Assembly: GCA_947085045.1 (NCBI GenBank)
Contig: CAMTUU010000004.1
Location: 124,001-188,000 of the forward strand
DNA: 64,000 nt
Reading direction: 5' to 3'
Origin: Pseudolysinimonas_A sp947085045
Lineage (GTDB): Bacteria; Actinomycetota; Actinomycetes; Actinomycetales; Microbacteriaceae
Position numbers and translations under genes: made by a program. Numbering within the stretch: the stretch's first letter is position 1; each line of letters begins with the position of its first letter. This document shows positions 26,335 to 34,073 of this stretch, piece by piece. The notes beneath the pieces are model-generated. The model saw only the letters and a list, made by a program, of their open reading frames with translations, searched no databases and had not been told where the DNA came from.

Positions 26335-27213
26335 ATGACCACCGCATCCCTCCGCACGACCGACACCCTCGTGCGTCGCCCTCGCTTCGACTGGGGTCAG
26401 CCCTGGGTCTACCTCGTCGCGCTCGTGGCGGCCGCCGTAGCCGTCGGACCCGTCGCCTACGTCTGGGTGAACGGCTTCCGCACGACCGTCGACATCAATC
26501 AGAACCCGGGCGGCTGGCCCACCCCCTGGACCGTCGACAACTACGTCAACGTGCTCACCTCGGAGCGATTCTGGGGTTCGGTGTTCTCCTCCACTCTCAT
26601 CGCGACCGGCACGACCCTCGGGGTCGTCGCGCTCGGCGTCATGGCGGCGTTCGCGATCGCGCGCTACGAGTTCCGCGGTCGCGGCGGCCTGTACGCGCTG
26701 TTCGCCGCGGGGCTCATGTTCCCGGTCACCGTCGCGGCGCTGCCGCTCAGCATCCTGCTGCGTCAGCTCGACCTGCAGGGCACGTTCCTCGGCGTGATCA
26801 TCCCGCAGATCGGGTTCGCCCTGCCGACGACGATCATCATCCTGGTGCCGTTCCTGCGGGCGATCCCGCACGAGCTCGAGGAGGCGGCCTCGATCGACGG
26901 AGCGAGCCGCATCGGCTTCTTCTGGCGCATCATGCTGCCCCTCTCGGTACCCGGTCTCGTCACGGTCGGCGTGCTCGCGTTCATCGCGAGTTGGAACGCC
27001 TACCTGCTGCCGCTGCTCATCCTCGGCGCCGGCGGGATGCCGCAGGATTTCTGGACGCTGCCGCTCGGCGCCCAGCAGTACTCGACCCAGTACTCCGCCG
27101 ACACCGGCGCGGTGCTCGCCTACACCTCGCTGTCGATGCTCCCCGCCCTCGCGTTCTTCTTGTTCGCCGAGAAGCGGATCGTCGGCGGACTCACCGGCGC
27201 CGTGAAGGGCTGA
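26335..27213 (+). CDS. Sugar ABC permease, MalG type
   Basis: A 292-residue partner permease. The EAA loop is LEEAASIDGASRIGFFWRIMLP, and NPGGWPTPWTVDNYVNVL after the first helix is typical of MalG/AraQ-like subunits. ATG 26335 lies one base after the upstream stop, so translation is coupled. It occupies the BxlG position in the operon. Confidence 0.9.
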   Translation: MTTASLRTTDTLVRRPRFDWGQPWVYLVALVAAAVAVGPVAYVWVNGFRTTVDINQNPGGWPTPWTVDNYVNVLTSERFWGSVFSSTLIATGTTLGVVALGVMAAFAIARYEFRGRGGLYALFAAGLMFPVTVAALPLSILLRQLDLQGTFLGVIIPQIGFALPTTIIILVPFLRAIPHELEEAASIDGASRIGFFWRIMLPLSVPGLVTVGVLAFIASWNAYLLPLLILGAGGMPQDFWTLPLGAQQYSTQYSADTGAVLAYTSLSMLPALAFFLFAEKRIVGGLTGAVKG

Positions 27214-27216
27214 TCG

Positions 27217-29565
27217 ATGACCGACATCACCACGCGGCCCACGGCGTCATCCCCCGCGGCCGATCTCGACGACCTGATCGGGCGGCTCACCCTCGAGGAG
27301 AAGGTCGCCCAGCTGTACGGCGTCTGGGTCGGCGCGAATGCGGACGGCGGCGACGTCGCCCCGAACCAGCACGAGCTGACCGGAGACATCGACCTGGATG
27401 CCCTCGTGCCGTCGGGTCTCGGCCAGGTGACGCGCCCGTTCGGCACCGTGCCGGTCGACGCGGCCCTCGGCGCGCTGTCGCTCCTGCGGCTGCAGCAGCG
27501 GCTCCTCGACGAGGGCGCCCACGGCATCCCGGCGATGGCGCACGAGGAATGCCTCGCCGGCTTCGCCGCCTGGGGCGCCACCGCCTACCCCGTGCCGCTC
27601 TCCTGGGGTGCGGCGTTCGACCCCGGGCTGGTCGAGCGGATGGCGCGGCGCATCGGCGAGGACATGGCGTCGGTCGGCATCCATCAGGGTCTCGCGCCCG
27701 TGCTCGACGTCGTGCGCGACGCGCGCTGGGGCCGGGTGGAGGAGACCATCGGCGAGGATCCGTACCTCATCGGCACGATCGGGTCCGCCTACGTGCGCGG
27801 CCTGGAGTCGGCCGGGGTGGTCGCGACGCTCAAGCACTTCGTCGGCTACTCGGCGTCCCGTACGGGGCGTAACCTCGCGCCCGTCTCGATGGGACCCCGG
27901 GAGCGGGCGGATGTCATGCTCCCGCCGTTCGAGATGGTGCTGCGCGACGGCAGGCCGCGCTCGGTGATGAACGCGTACACCGACACCGACGGCATCCCGT
28001 CGGCGGGCGACGCTTCGCTGCTCACCGGCCTGCTGCGCGGCGAGTACGGCTTCGAGGGCACGGTCGTCGCGGACTACTTCGCGGTCGCCTTCCTCAAGCT
28101 GCACCACCGCGTGGCGGGGTCGTTCGGCGACGCCGCGGCCCTGGCTCTCACGGCGGGGATCGACGTCGAGCTGCCCACGGTCCACGCCTACGGCGAGCCG
28201 CTGCTCGACGCGGTGCGCACCGGAGCGCTCGACGAGTCGGTCGTCGACACCGCCCTGCGGCGCGTGCTGCGGCAGAAGGCCGAGCTGGGGCTGCTCGATC
28301 CGGCGTGGAGCCCCGTGCCGCCCGTGCTCGAGGGGCGCGACCTCGGCGATCCGGAGGCGCTGCGCGGAACCGTCGACCTCGACCCGCCGCAGAACCGCGC
28401 CCTCGCCCGCGAGCTCGCGGAGCAGGCGGTCGTGCTGCTGCGGAACGACGGCATCCTCCCGCTGGCCGCGCCGCCGAAGATCGCGGTGATCGGCCCCACC
28501 GCCGACGACTTCGCCGCCGTGCTCGGCTGCTACTCCTTCCCGCTGCACGTCGGTGCGCATCATCCCGACGTGGCGGTCGGCATCGAGATCCCGACGCTGC
28601 TCGACGAGGTGCGCTCGGAGTTCCCCGCCGCGACGGTGTCGTACGCGCTCGGCACCTCGATCGACGGCGGCGAGACCGACGGCATCGCGGCGGCGGTCGC
28701 GCTGGCCCGCGAGGCGGATGTCGTGCTCCTCGCGCTCGGCGACCGCGCCGGGCTCTTCGGCCGGGGCACCTCCGGCGAGGGCTGCGACGTCGAGTCGCTG
28801 GACCTGCCTGGAGCGCAGGCCGCGCTGCTCGCCGCGCTGCTCGACGCGGGCACGCCCGTCGTGCTCACGCTGCTCGCCGGCCGCCCGTACTTCCTCGGCG
28901 AGGCGGCGACGCGAGCCGCCGCGATCGTGCAGACCTTCTTCCCGGGCGAGGAGGGCTGCGGCGCGATCGCCGGCGTCCTCAGCGGCCGGGTCAACCCCTC
29001 CGGCAAGCTGCCGGTCAGCGTGCCCGCGTCGCCCGGAGCGCAGCCGTCGACCTACCTCGCCTCGCCGCTCGCCCGGTCGACGGGGGTGTCGAGCGTCCAG
29101 GTCGGCGCGGCCTACCCCTTCGGCCACGGCCTGTCGTACACGTCCTTCGACTGGTCGGATGCCGGGGTCGCCTCTCCGGCGATCGGCACCGACGGCATCG
29201 CGCGGCTCACGATCACGGTGCGCAACACCGGCGACCGCGCGGGTGCCGAGGTCGTGCAGGTCTACCTCAACGATCCCGTCGCGTCGGTCGTGCGGCCCGT
29301 GCAACGTCTCGTCGGCTTCCGCAAGGTCGCTCTCGCGCCCGGTGAGGTCGTGCGGCTGACGGTCGACGTGCCCGCCGATCTCGCCTCGTTCCCCGGGGCC
29401 TCGGGGGAGCGGATCGTCGAACCCGGCGACCTGGTGTTCGGCTTCGGGCGCTCGAGCGACGACATCCCGCTCACCGTCGGGGTGACCCTCGACGGGCCGG
29501 TGCGCGTCGTCGGCTTCGACCGCGCGCTGCACCCGGTCTGGACCGAGGAGCGCACCGCGGCATGA
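27217..29565 (+). CDS. GH3 family glycosidase, probably beta-xylosidase
   Basis: A 782-residue glycoside hydrolase family 3 enzyme with the two-domain catalytic core and a C-terminal fibronectin-III-like domain. Visible are RWGRVEETIGEDPYLIG, KHFVGYSASRTGRN and GFEGTVVADYFAV with the nucleophile Asp286. The C-terminal region has YPFGHGLSYTSFDWS and AGAEVVQVYLNDPVASV. There is no signal peptide, so it acts in the cytoplasm on imported disaccharide. Co-transcription with the importer and proximity to xylB and xylA favour beta-xylosidase (BxlA) over beta-glucosidase; sequence alone does not settle this. Confidence 0.88.
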   Translation: MTDITTRPTASSPAADLDDLIGRLTLEEKVAQLYGVWVGANADGGDVAPNQHELTGDIDLDALVPSGLGQVTRPFGTVPVDAALGALSLLRLQQRLLDEGAHGIPAMAHEECLAGFAAWGATAYPVPLSWGAAFDPGLVERMARRIGEDMASVGIHQGLAPVLDVVRDARWGRVEETIGEDPYLIGTIGSAYVRGLESAGVVATLKHFVGYSASRTGRNLAPVSMGPRERADVMLPPFEMVLRDGRPRSVMNAYTDTDGIPSAGDASLLTGLLRGEYGFEGTVVADYFAVAFLKLHHRVAGSFGDAAALALTAGIDVELPTVHAYGEPLLDAVRTGALDESVVDTALRRVLRQKAELGLLDPAWSPVPPVLEGRDLGDPEALRGTVDLDPPQNRALARELAEQAVVLLRNDGILPLAAPPKIAVIGPTADDFAAVLGCYSFPLHVGAHHPDVAVGIEIPTLLDEVRSEFPAATVSYALGTSIDGGETDGIAAAVALAREADVVLLALGDRAGLFGRGTSGEGCDVESLDLPGAQAALLAALLDAGTPVVLTLLAGRPYFLGEAATRAAAIVQTFFPGEEGCGAIAGVLSGRVNPSGKLPVSVPASPGAQPSTYLASPLARSTGVSSVQVGAAYPFGHGLSYTSFDWSDAGVASPAIGTDGIARLTITVRNTGDRAGAEVVQVYLNDPVASVVRPVQRLVGFRKVALAPGEVVRLTVDVPADLASFPGASGERIVEPGDLVFGFGRSSDDIPLTVGVTLDGPVRVVGFDRALHPVWTEERTAA

Positions 29566-29583
29566 CGGCGGGGCGGCTGTCGC

Positions 29584-30951
29584 TCAGAGACGGGCGGCGT
29601 ACTGCTCGAGGATGACCGGGCGGTGATCGGATGCCGGGGAGGCTGCGAGCGGGAGCTCCCAGTCGGGGCGCGACCCGGCGGCGACCCAGGCGGCCTGCAC
29701 GGCGGCGCCCCGGGCGACGTACTCGCCGGGCTCCGGCACGACGACGGGCACGTCGAACACCTGGGCCGCGATCGCCGACACCGCGGGGTTCTGCGCCGCC
29801 CCGCCGATGAGCAGGATGCGACGGGCCTCGACTCCGACGGAGCGCACGGCGTCGAGACCGGCGGCGAGTCCGCAGAGCAGGCCCTCGATCGCGGCCCGGG
29901 CCACGTCGTTGCGGGTGGTGTTGGACAGGGTCATCCCGAACACGGTGGCGGTCGCGTCGGGACGATTCGGGGTGCGTTCGCCCTCGAACCAGGGCTGGAG
30001 CACGAGGCCGCCGGAGCCCGGTTCGGCGGCGAGGGCGAGGCGGCCGAGCTCGTCGTGGTCGACGCCGAGCAGCCCGGCGATCGCGTCGAGCACGCGAGCG
30101 GCGTTGAGGGTGGCGACGAGCGGGAGGAAGATCCCGGAGGCGTCGGCGAACCCGGCGACGGTGTCGGATCCGGCCGGCGACCCGGTCACCGCGAAGACGG
30201 TGCCCGACGTGCCGATCGAGACGACGACATCCCCCTCGCGTGCGCCGAGCCCGAGGGCGGCGCCGGCGTTGTCGCCCGCGCCGGGGCCGACGAGGGCGCG
30301 CGAGGGCAGCGTGCCGGCGGACTCGCCCGGGCCGAGCACCCGCGGCAGGAGCGCGTCGTGCCCGAGTGCGGCGACGAGCAGCTCGCGGTCGTAGTCGTCG
30401 GTGTGCGGGTTCCAGTAGGAGGTGCCGCTGGCATCCGACCGGTCGGTCGTCAGTTCGGCGAAGTCGGCGTTGCCCGGCCCGAAGCCGCGCAGGCGCCAGG
30501 TCAGCCAGTCGTGGGGGAGGGCGACGGCGTGCACGCGCGCGGCGTTCTCGGGCTCGGCATCCCGCAGCCAGCGGAGCTTGGTCGCCGTGAACGACGCGAC
30601 AGGACGCGAGCCGGTGCGCGCCACGATGTCGGGGAACTCCTCCGCCAGCTGCGCGGCCGCCGGGGCGGAGCGGGTGTCGTTCCACAGCAGAGCGGGGCGG
30701 ATGACCTCGCCGTCGGCGTCGAGCACGACCATCCCGTGCTGCTGCCCCGCGATCGACACGGCGGCGACGTCGTCGATGCCTCCGGCCGCGGCGATCGCCT
30801 TCTGCAGCGCCAGCCACCACGCCTCGGGGTCGACTTCGGTGCCGGCCGGGTGCGCGGCGCGCCCCTCCCGCACCAGCGCCCCGGTCGCGGCATCCACGAT
30901 CACGATCTTGCAGCTCTGGGTCGACGAGTCGACTCCCGCGACGAGTGTCAC
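29584..30951 (-). CDS. xylB: Xylulokinase
   Basis: A 455-residue FGGY-family kinase that phosphorylates D-xylulose to xylulose-5-phosphate, feeding the pentose phosphate pathway. VAGVDSSTQSCKIVIVDAATG is the N-terminal ATP-binding beta-hairpin. SIAGQQHGMVVLD is the xylulokinase-specific substrate loop, LLWNDTRSAP is conserved, and GGAAQNPAVSAIAAQVFDVP forms the C-terminal nucleotide site. GTG 30951 was chosen because AAAGGA lies 9 nt upstream. It follows xylA on the same strand and converges on the GH3 gene with an 18-nt gap. Confidence 0.93.
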   Translation of the reverse strand: MTLVAGVDSSTQSCKIVIVDAATGALVREGRAAHPAGTEVDPEAWWLALQKAIAAAGGIDDVAAVSIAGQQHGMVVLDADGEVIRPALLWNDTRSAPAAAQLAEEFPDIVARTGSRPVASFTATKLRWLRDAEPENAARVHAVALPHDWLTWRLRGFGPGNADFAELTTDRSDASGTSYWNPHTDDYDRELLVAALGHDALLPRVLGPGESAGTLPSRALVGPGAGDNAGAALGLGAREGDVVVSIGTSGTVFAVTGSPAGSDTVAGFADASGIFLPLVATLNAARVLDAIAGLLGVDHDELGRLALAAEPGSGGLVLQPWFEGERTPNRPDATATVFGMTLSNTTRNDVARAAIEGLLCGLAAGLDAVRSVGVEARRILLIGGAAQNPAVSAIAAQVFDVPVVVPEPGEYVARGAAVQAAWVAAGSRPDWELPLAASPASDHRPVILEQYAARL

Positions 30952-30969
30952 GACACCGCGTCCTTTCGG

Positions 30970-31022
30970 GTCATAGAGGGTTCTGTCGCGTCGGGGAACC
31001 CCGCGTGCGAGGTTCCCCGACG
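30970..31022. repeat. Intergenic hairpin repeat, copy A
   Basis: Begins GTCATAGAGGGTTCT (30970-30984) and ends in a perfect 12-bp stem CGTCGGGGAACC / GGTTCCCCGACG (30989-31000 and 31011-31022). A diverged copy with the same 15-bp start lies at 59391-59446. Copy A sits between xylA and xylB and may act as a processing or attenuation hairpin. Confidence 0.6.
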
Positions 31023-31046
31023 TCGGAGAGGGTTCTGTGCCGAGGG

Positions 31047-32237
31047 CTAGCGGGCGCCCATGAGGTGCTCGGTGGCGAGCTGCTGGAGGCGCACGAAGCC
31101 GCCGCCCTTGCCGGAGAAGTACGCGTCGGTGTCGAAGTCCTCGTACGCCGAACGGTCGGCGAGGAAGTCGAGGTAGGTCTCGCCCTCGTTCAGCGTGGGG
31201 GTGGACAGCTCGTCGACCCGGGCGTCGGCCAACGCGGCCTGCACCTCGGGGTCGGCGCGGAAGGCCGCGGCCCGCTCCTTGAGCAGCAGGTAGGTGCGCA
31301 TGTTGGCCGCCGCCGACTCCCACACGCCCTTCTCGTCCTCGGTGCGGGAGGGCTTGTAGTCGAAGTGCCGCGGCCCGGTGTACGCGGGGACGCCGCCGGG
31401 GCCGCCGTTCTCGAGGAGGTCGACGAGGGCGAACGCGTTGTGCAGGTCGCCGTGCCCGAAGACGAGGTCCTGGTCGTACTTGATGCCGCGCTGGCCGTTG
31501 AGGTCGATGTGGAAGAGCTTGCCGTGGTACAGCGCCTGGGCGATGCCGGCGGCGAAGTTGAGGCCGGCCATCTGCTCGTGGCCGACCTCGGGGTTGAGGC
31601 CGACGAGCTCGGGGCGGGCGAGCGAGTCGATGAACGCGATCGCGTGGCCGAGCGTCGGGAGCAGGATGTCGCCGCGCGGCTCGTTCGGCTTGGGCTCGAT
31701 GGCGAACTTGATGTCGTAGCCCTGGTCGACGACGTAGTCGCCGAGCAGGTTGACGGCCTCGCGGTAGCGCTCGAGCGCCTGGCGGATGTCCTTCGCGGCG
31801 TCGTATTCGGCGCCTTCGCGGCCGCCCCACATCACGAAGGTCTGCGCGCCGAGCTCGGCACCCAGGTCGAGCTGGCGGAACACCTTGCGCAGCGCGAACC
31901 GGCGCACGTCGCGGTCGTTCGCGGTGAAGCCGCCGTCCTTGAAGACGGGGGCCGAGAACAGGTTGGTGGTGACCATCGGGATCTTCATCCCGGTGGAGGC
32001 GAGGGCGCCCTTGAGCCGGTCGATCTCCTTCTGGCGGGCGGCGTCGTCGGAGCCGAACGGGAAGAGGTCGTCGTCGTGGAAGGTGAGGCCGTACGCGCCG
32101 AGTTCGGCGAGCTTCTCGACCGCGTGCACGGTGTCGAGCGGTTTGCGGGTCGGGCCGCCGAACGGGTCGGTGCCGTTGTAGCCGACGGTCCACAGGCCGA
32201 AGGTGAACTTGTCGGCGGGCGTGGGGGTGAGAGTCAT
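31047..32237 (-). CDS. xylA: Xylose isomerase
   Basis: A 396-residue class I xylose isomerase converting D-xylose to D-xylulose. The catalytic His54 and Asp57 lie in FHDDDLFPFG, the numbering known for the Streptomyces and Arthrobacter enzymes. Metal ligands are visible in FAIEPKPNEPRGD, GLNPEVGHEQMAG, LFHIDLNGQ and the GPRHFDYKPSRTED segment. ATG 32237 has GGAG 6 nt upstream. It is divergent from a LacI-type regulator and precedes xylB, the classic xylose operon order. Confidence 0.97.
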   Translation of the reverse strand: MTLTPTPADKFTFGLWTVGYNGTDPFGGPTRKPLDTVHAVEKLAELGAYGLTFHDDDLFPFGSDDAARQKEIDRLKGALASTGMKIPMVTTNLFSAPVFKDGGFTANDRDVRRFALRKVFRQLDLGAELGAQTFVMWGGREGAEYDAAKDIRQALERYREAVNLLGDYVVDQGYDIKFAIEPKPNEPRGDILLPTLGHAIAFIDSLARPELVGLNPEVGHEQMAGLNFAAGIAQALYHGKLFHIDLNGQRGIKYDQDLVFGHGDLHNAFALVDLLENGGPGGVPAYTGPRHFDYKPSRTEDEKGVWESAAANMRTYLLLKERAAAFRADPEVQAALADARVDELSTPTLNEGETYLDFLADRSAYEDFDTDAYFSGKGGGFVRLQQLATEHLMGAR

Positions 32238-32268
32238 GGCGAGCTCCGTTGATCGTGGTGGCGCAGGT

Positions 32269-32291
32269 ATATGTTGCGAGTTACAACATAT
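32269..32291. promoter_or_regulatory. Perfect XylR operator between xylA and xylR
   Basis: ATATGTTG-N7-CAACATAT is a perfect 8-bp-arm palindrome in the 117-bp divergent gap. It overlaps the -35 element of the regulator promoter (TTACAA, 32281-32286) and lies about 32-54 nt upstream of the xylA start. Autoregulation and xylA repression by the adjacent LacI-type protein are the natural reading. Confidence 0.75.
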
Positions 32292-32309
32292 CCCGAATAC
32301 GCGTACAGT
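32281..32309 (+). promoter_or_regulatory. Promoter of xylR
   Basis: TTACAA (32281-32286), 17-bp spacer, TACAGT (32304-32309). Immediately downstream lies CGATA-G-TTTCG (32321-32331), one mismatch from the CGAAA-N-TTTCG palindrome found at the bxl-like operon. Confidence 0.65.
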
Positions 32310-32354
32310 GATAGCCGCTCCGATAGTTTCGGGGCGCCTGTCGAGAGGACCAGT

Positions 32355-33365
32355 GTGACGGATCAAACCACCCGCGTCACCCTCCAGGAGATCGCCGCGC
32401 AGGCCGCCGTCTCACTCGCGACCGTGTCGAAAGTGCTCAACGGCCGAGCGGATGTCTCCGCCGGCACCCGCGGACGAGTCGAAGACCTGCTCTCCCGGCA
32501 CGGCTACCGCCGCCGCGGCACCCCGACCTCGAGCTCGCTCGTCGAGCTGGTGTTCCACGAACTCGAGGCCGCCTGGTCGATGGAGATCATCAAAGGCGTC
32601 GAGGATGTCGCCCGCGCCGCCGGGCTGAGCGTCGTGCTCACCGAGAGCGGCTCGCGCCACGCCCCCGCCGCCGACTGGATCGAGGGCGTGCTGCAGCGGC
32701 GCCCGGTCGGCGTCGTGCTGGTGTTCTCGGCGATCCCCGACCAGTACCGCGAGGTGCTCAAGGCGCGCAGCATCCCGTTCGTCATCATCGACCCGGCGGG
32801 CGACCCGACCCCCGACGTGCCGAGCGTCGGCTCGGCGAACTGGTCGGGCGGGCTGATGGCCACCCGACACCTCATCGAGCTCGGCCACCGCCGCATCGCC
32901 GTCATCTCCGGCCCCGACGACATGATGTGCTCGCACGCGCGCATCGACGGCTTCCGCTCGGCGATGACTGCGGCCGGCCTGCCGATCGATCCCGACTGGA
33001 TCCGGTTCGGCGACTTCCACACCTCCGGCGGTCGGCTGCACGGCGACGACCTGCTCGAGCGCGACGACCGACCCACCGCCATCTTCGCCGGCAGCGACCT
33101 GCAGGCCCTCGGCGTGCTCGAGGCGATGCGTCAGCTCGGGTTGCGCGCGCCCGACGACGTGTCGATCGTCGGGTACGACGACATCCCGCTCGCCACCTGG
33201 GTGAGCCCGCGCCTGACGACGGTGCACCAGCCGCTGCGGCGGATGGCCGAGGAGGCGACGCGGCTGGTGATCCGGATGCGGGAGGGCGTCGAGACCGGCG
33301 TCACCCGCCTCGACCTCGCCACCGACCTCGTCGTGCGCGAGAGCACGGCCCCGCCCCGCTCGTGA
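32355..33365 (+). CDS. xylR: LacI-family transcriptional regulator of xylose genes
   Basis: A 336-residue LacI/GalR regulator. The N-terminal helix-turn-helix and hinge helix read VTLQEIAAQAAVSLATVSKVLNG (about residues 8-30), followed by a periplasmic-binding-protein-like effector domain (GGLMATRHLIELGHRRIAVISG, FAGSDLQALGVLEAMRQLG, SIVGYDDIPLATWVSPRLTT). Its divergence from xylA makes it the likely xylose-responsive repressor. GTG 32355 has GAGAGGA upstream. The gene symbol is by context. Its stop overlaps the deacetylase start (GTGA). Confidence 0.85.
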   Translation: MTDQTTRVTLQEIAAQAAVSLATVSKVLNGRADVSAGTRGRVEDLLSRHGYRRRGTPTSSSLVELVFHELEAAWSMEIIKGVEDVARAAGLSVVLTESGSRHAPAADWIEGVLQRRPVGVVLVFSAIPDQYREVLKARSIPFVIIDPAGDPTPDVPSVGSANWSGGLMATRHLIELGHRRIAVISGPDDMMCSHARIDGFRSAMTAAGLPIDPDWIRFGDFHTSGGRLHGDDLLERDDRPTAIFAGSDLQALGVLEAMRQLGLRAPDDVSIVGYDDIPLATWVSPRLTTVHQPLRRMAEEATRLVIRMREGVETGVTRLDLATDLVVRESTAPPRS

Positions 33366-33988
33366 CCCTGTCGATGACACCGCTCGCGACGGCGGCCGGC
33401 GAGGGGGATGTCGTCGCCCTCACGTTCGACGACGGACCGAACGGCGCCGACACCGAAGCCCTGCTCGACCTGCTCGCGGAGCACGGCATCCGCGCGGTGT
33501 TCGCCGTGATCGGGTCGCAGATCCGCGCCCCGGGCGGAGCGGGAGTGCTGCGGCGGATCGTGCGCGAGGGTCACGTGCTGTGCAACCACTCGACCGACTT
33601 CGACGACATGGGCGACCTCACCGTGGCGGAGTGCCGGGAGCGGATGAGGGCGAACGCCACGATCATCGCCGACGCCGTCGGACCCGACGTGCCGGTACCG
33701 TACTTCCGTGCGCCGAACGGCAGCTGGGGCCGCACTCCCGAGGCCGCCGTCGCCGAGGGGATGCAGCCGCTCGCCGTCGTCAACACGATCGGAGATTGGA
33801 TGACCCAGGACGAGGCGGTGCTCACCGCGCGTCTCCGGCAGGGGATGCGTCAGGGAGAGCTCGTGCTGGTGCACGACGGCGGCGGCTCCCGCTCGGGAAG
33901 CATCGCGGCCGTCCGCGGCGTGGTGCAGGAGCACCTCGCCGCCGGTGGCCGGTTCGGGCTGCCCGGCGAAGCGGGAGGCCCTCGATGA
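33362..33988 (+). CDS. Polysaccharide deacetylase (NodB domain)
   Basis: A 208-residue carbohydrate esterase 4 protein without a signal peptide. Motif 1 is ALTFDDGP (Asp23/Asp24) and motif 3 is YFRAPNGSWG. Motif 2 reads CNHSTDFDDM, where the usual second histidine of HxxxH is not visible, so metal binding may be altered. It is translationally coupled to xylR, which suggests a role on acetylated xylo-oligosaccharides or cell-wall glycan (inference). ATG 33374 is an alternative start. Confidence 0.82.
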   Translation: MTLSMTPLATAAGEGDVVALTFDDGPNGADTEALLDLLAEHGIRAVFAVIGSQIRAPGGAGVLRRIVREGHVLCNHSTDFDDMGDLTVAECRERMRANATIIADAVGPDVPVPYFRAPNGSWGRTPEAAVAEGMQPLAVVNTIGDWMTQDEAVLTARLRQGMRQGELVLVHDGGGSRSGSIAAVRGVVQEHLAAGGRFGLPGEAGGPR

Positions 33989-34073
33989 TGGCCTGTACCG
34001 AGGTCGCGACGGGGGCGCGGCGGAGCGTTCGACCTGCATCCGCGGACGAAGTGCTCCCCTTGAGGCTGACCGC

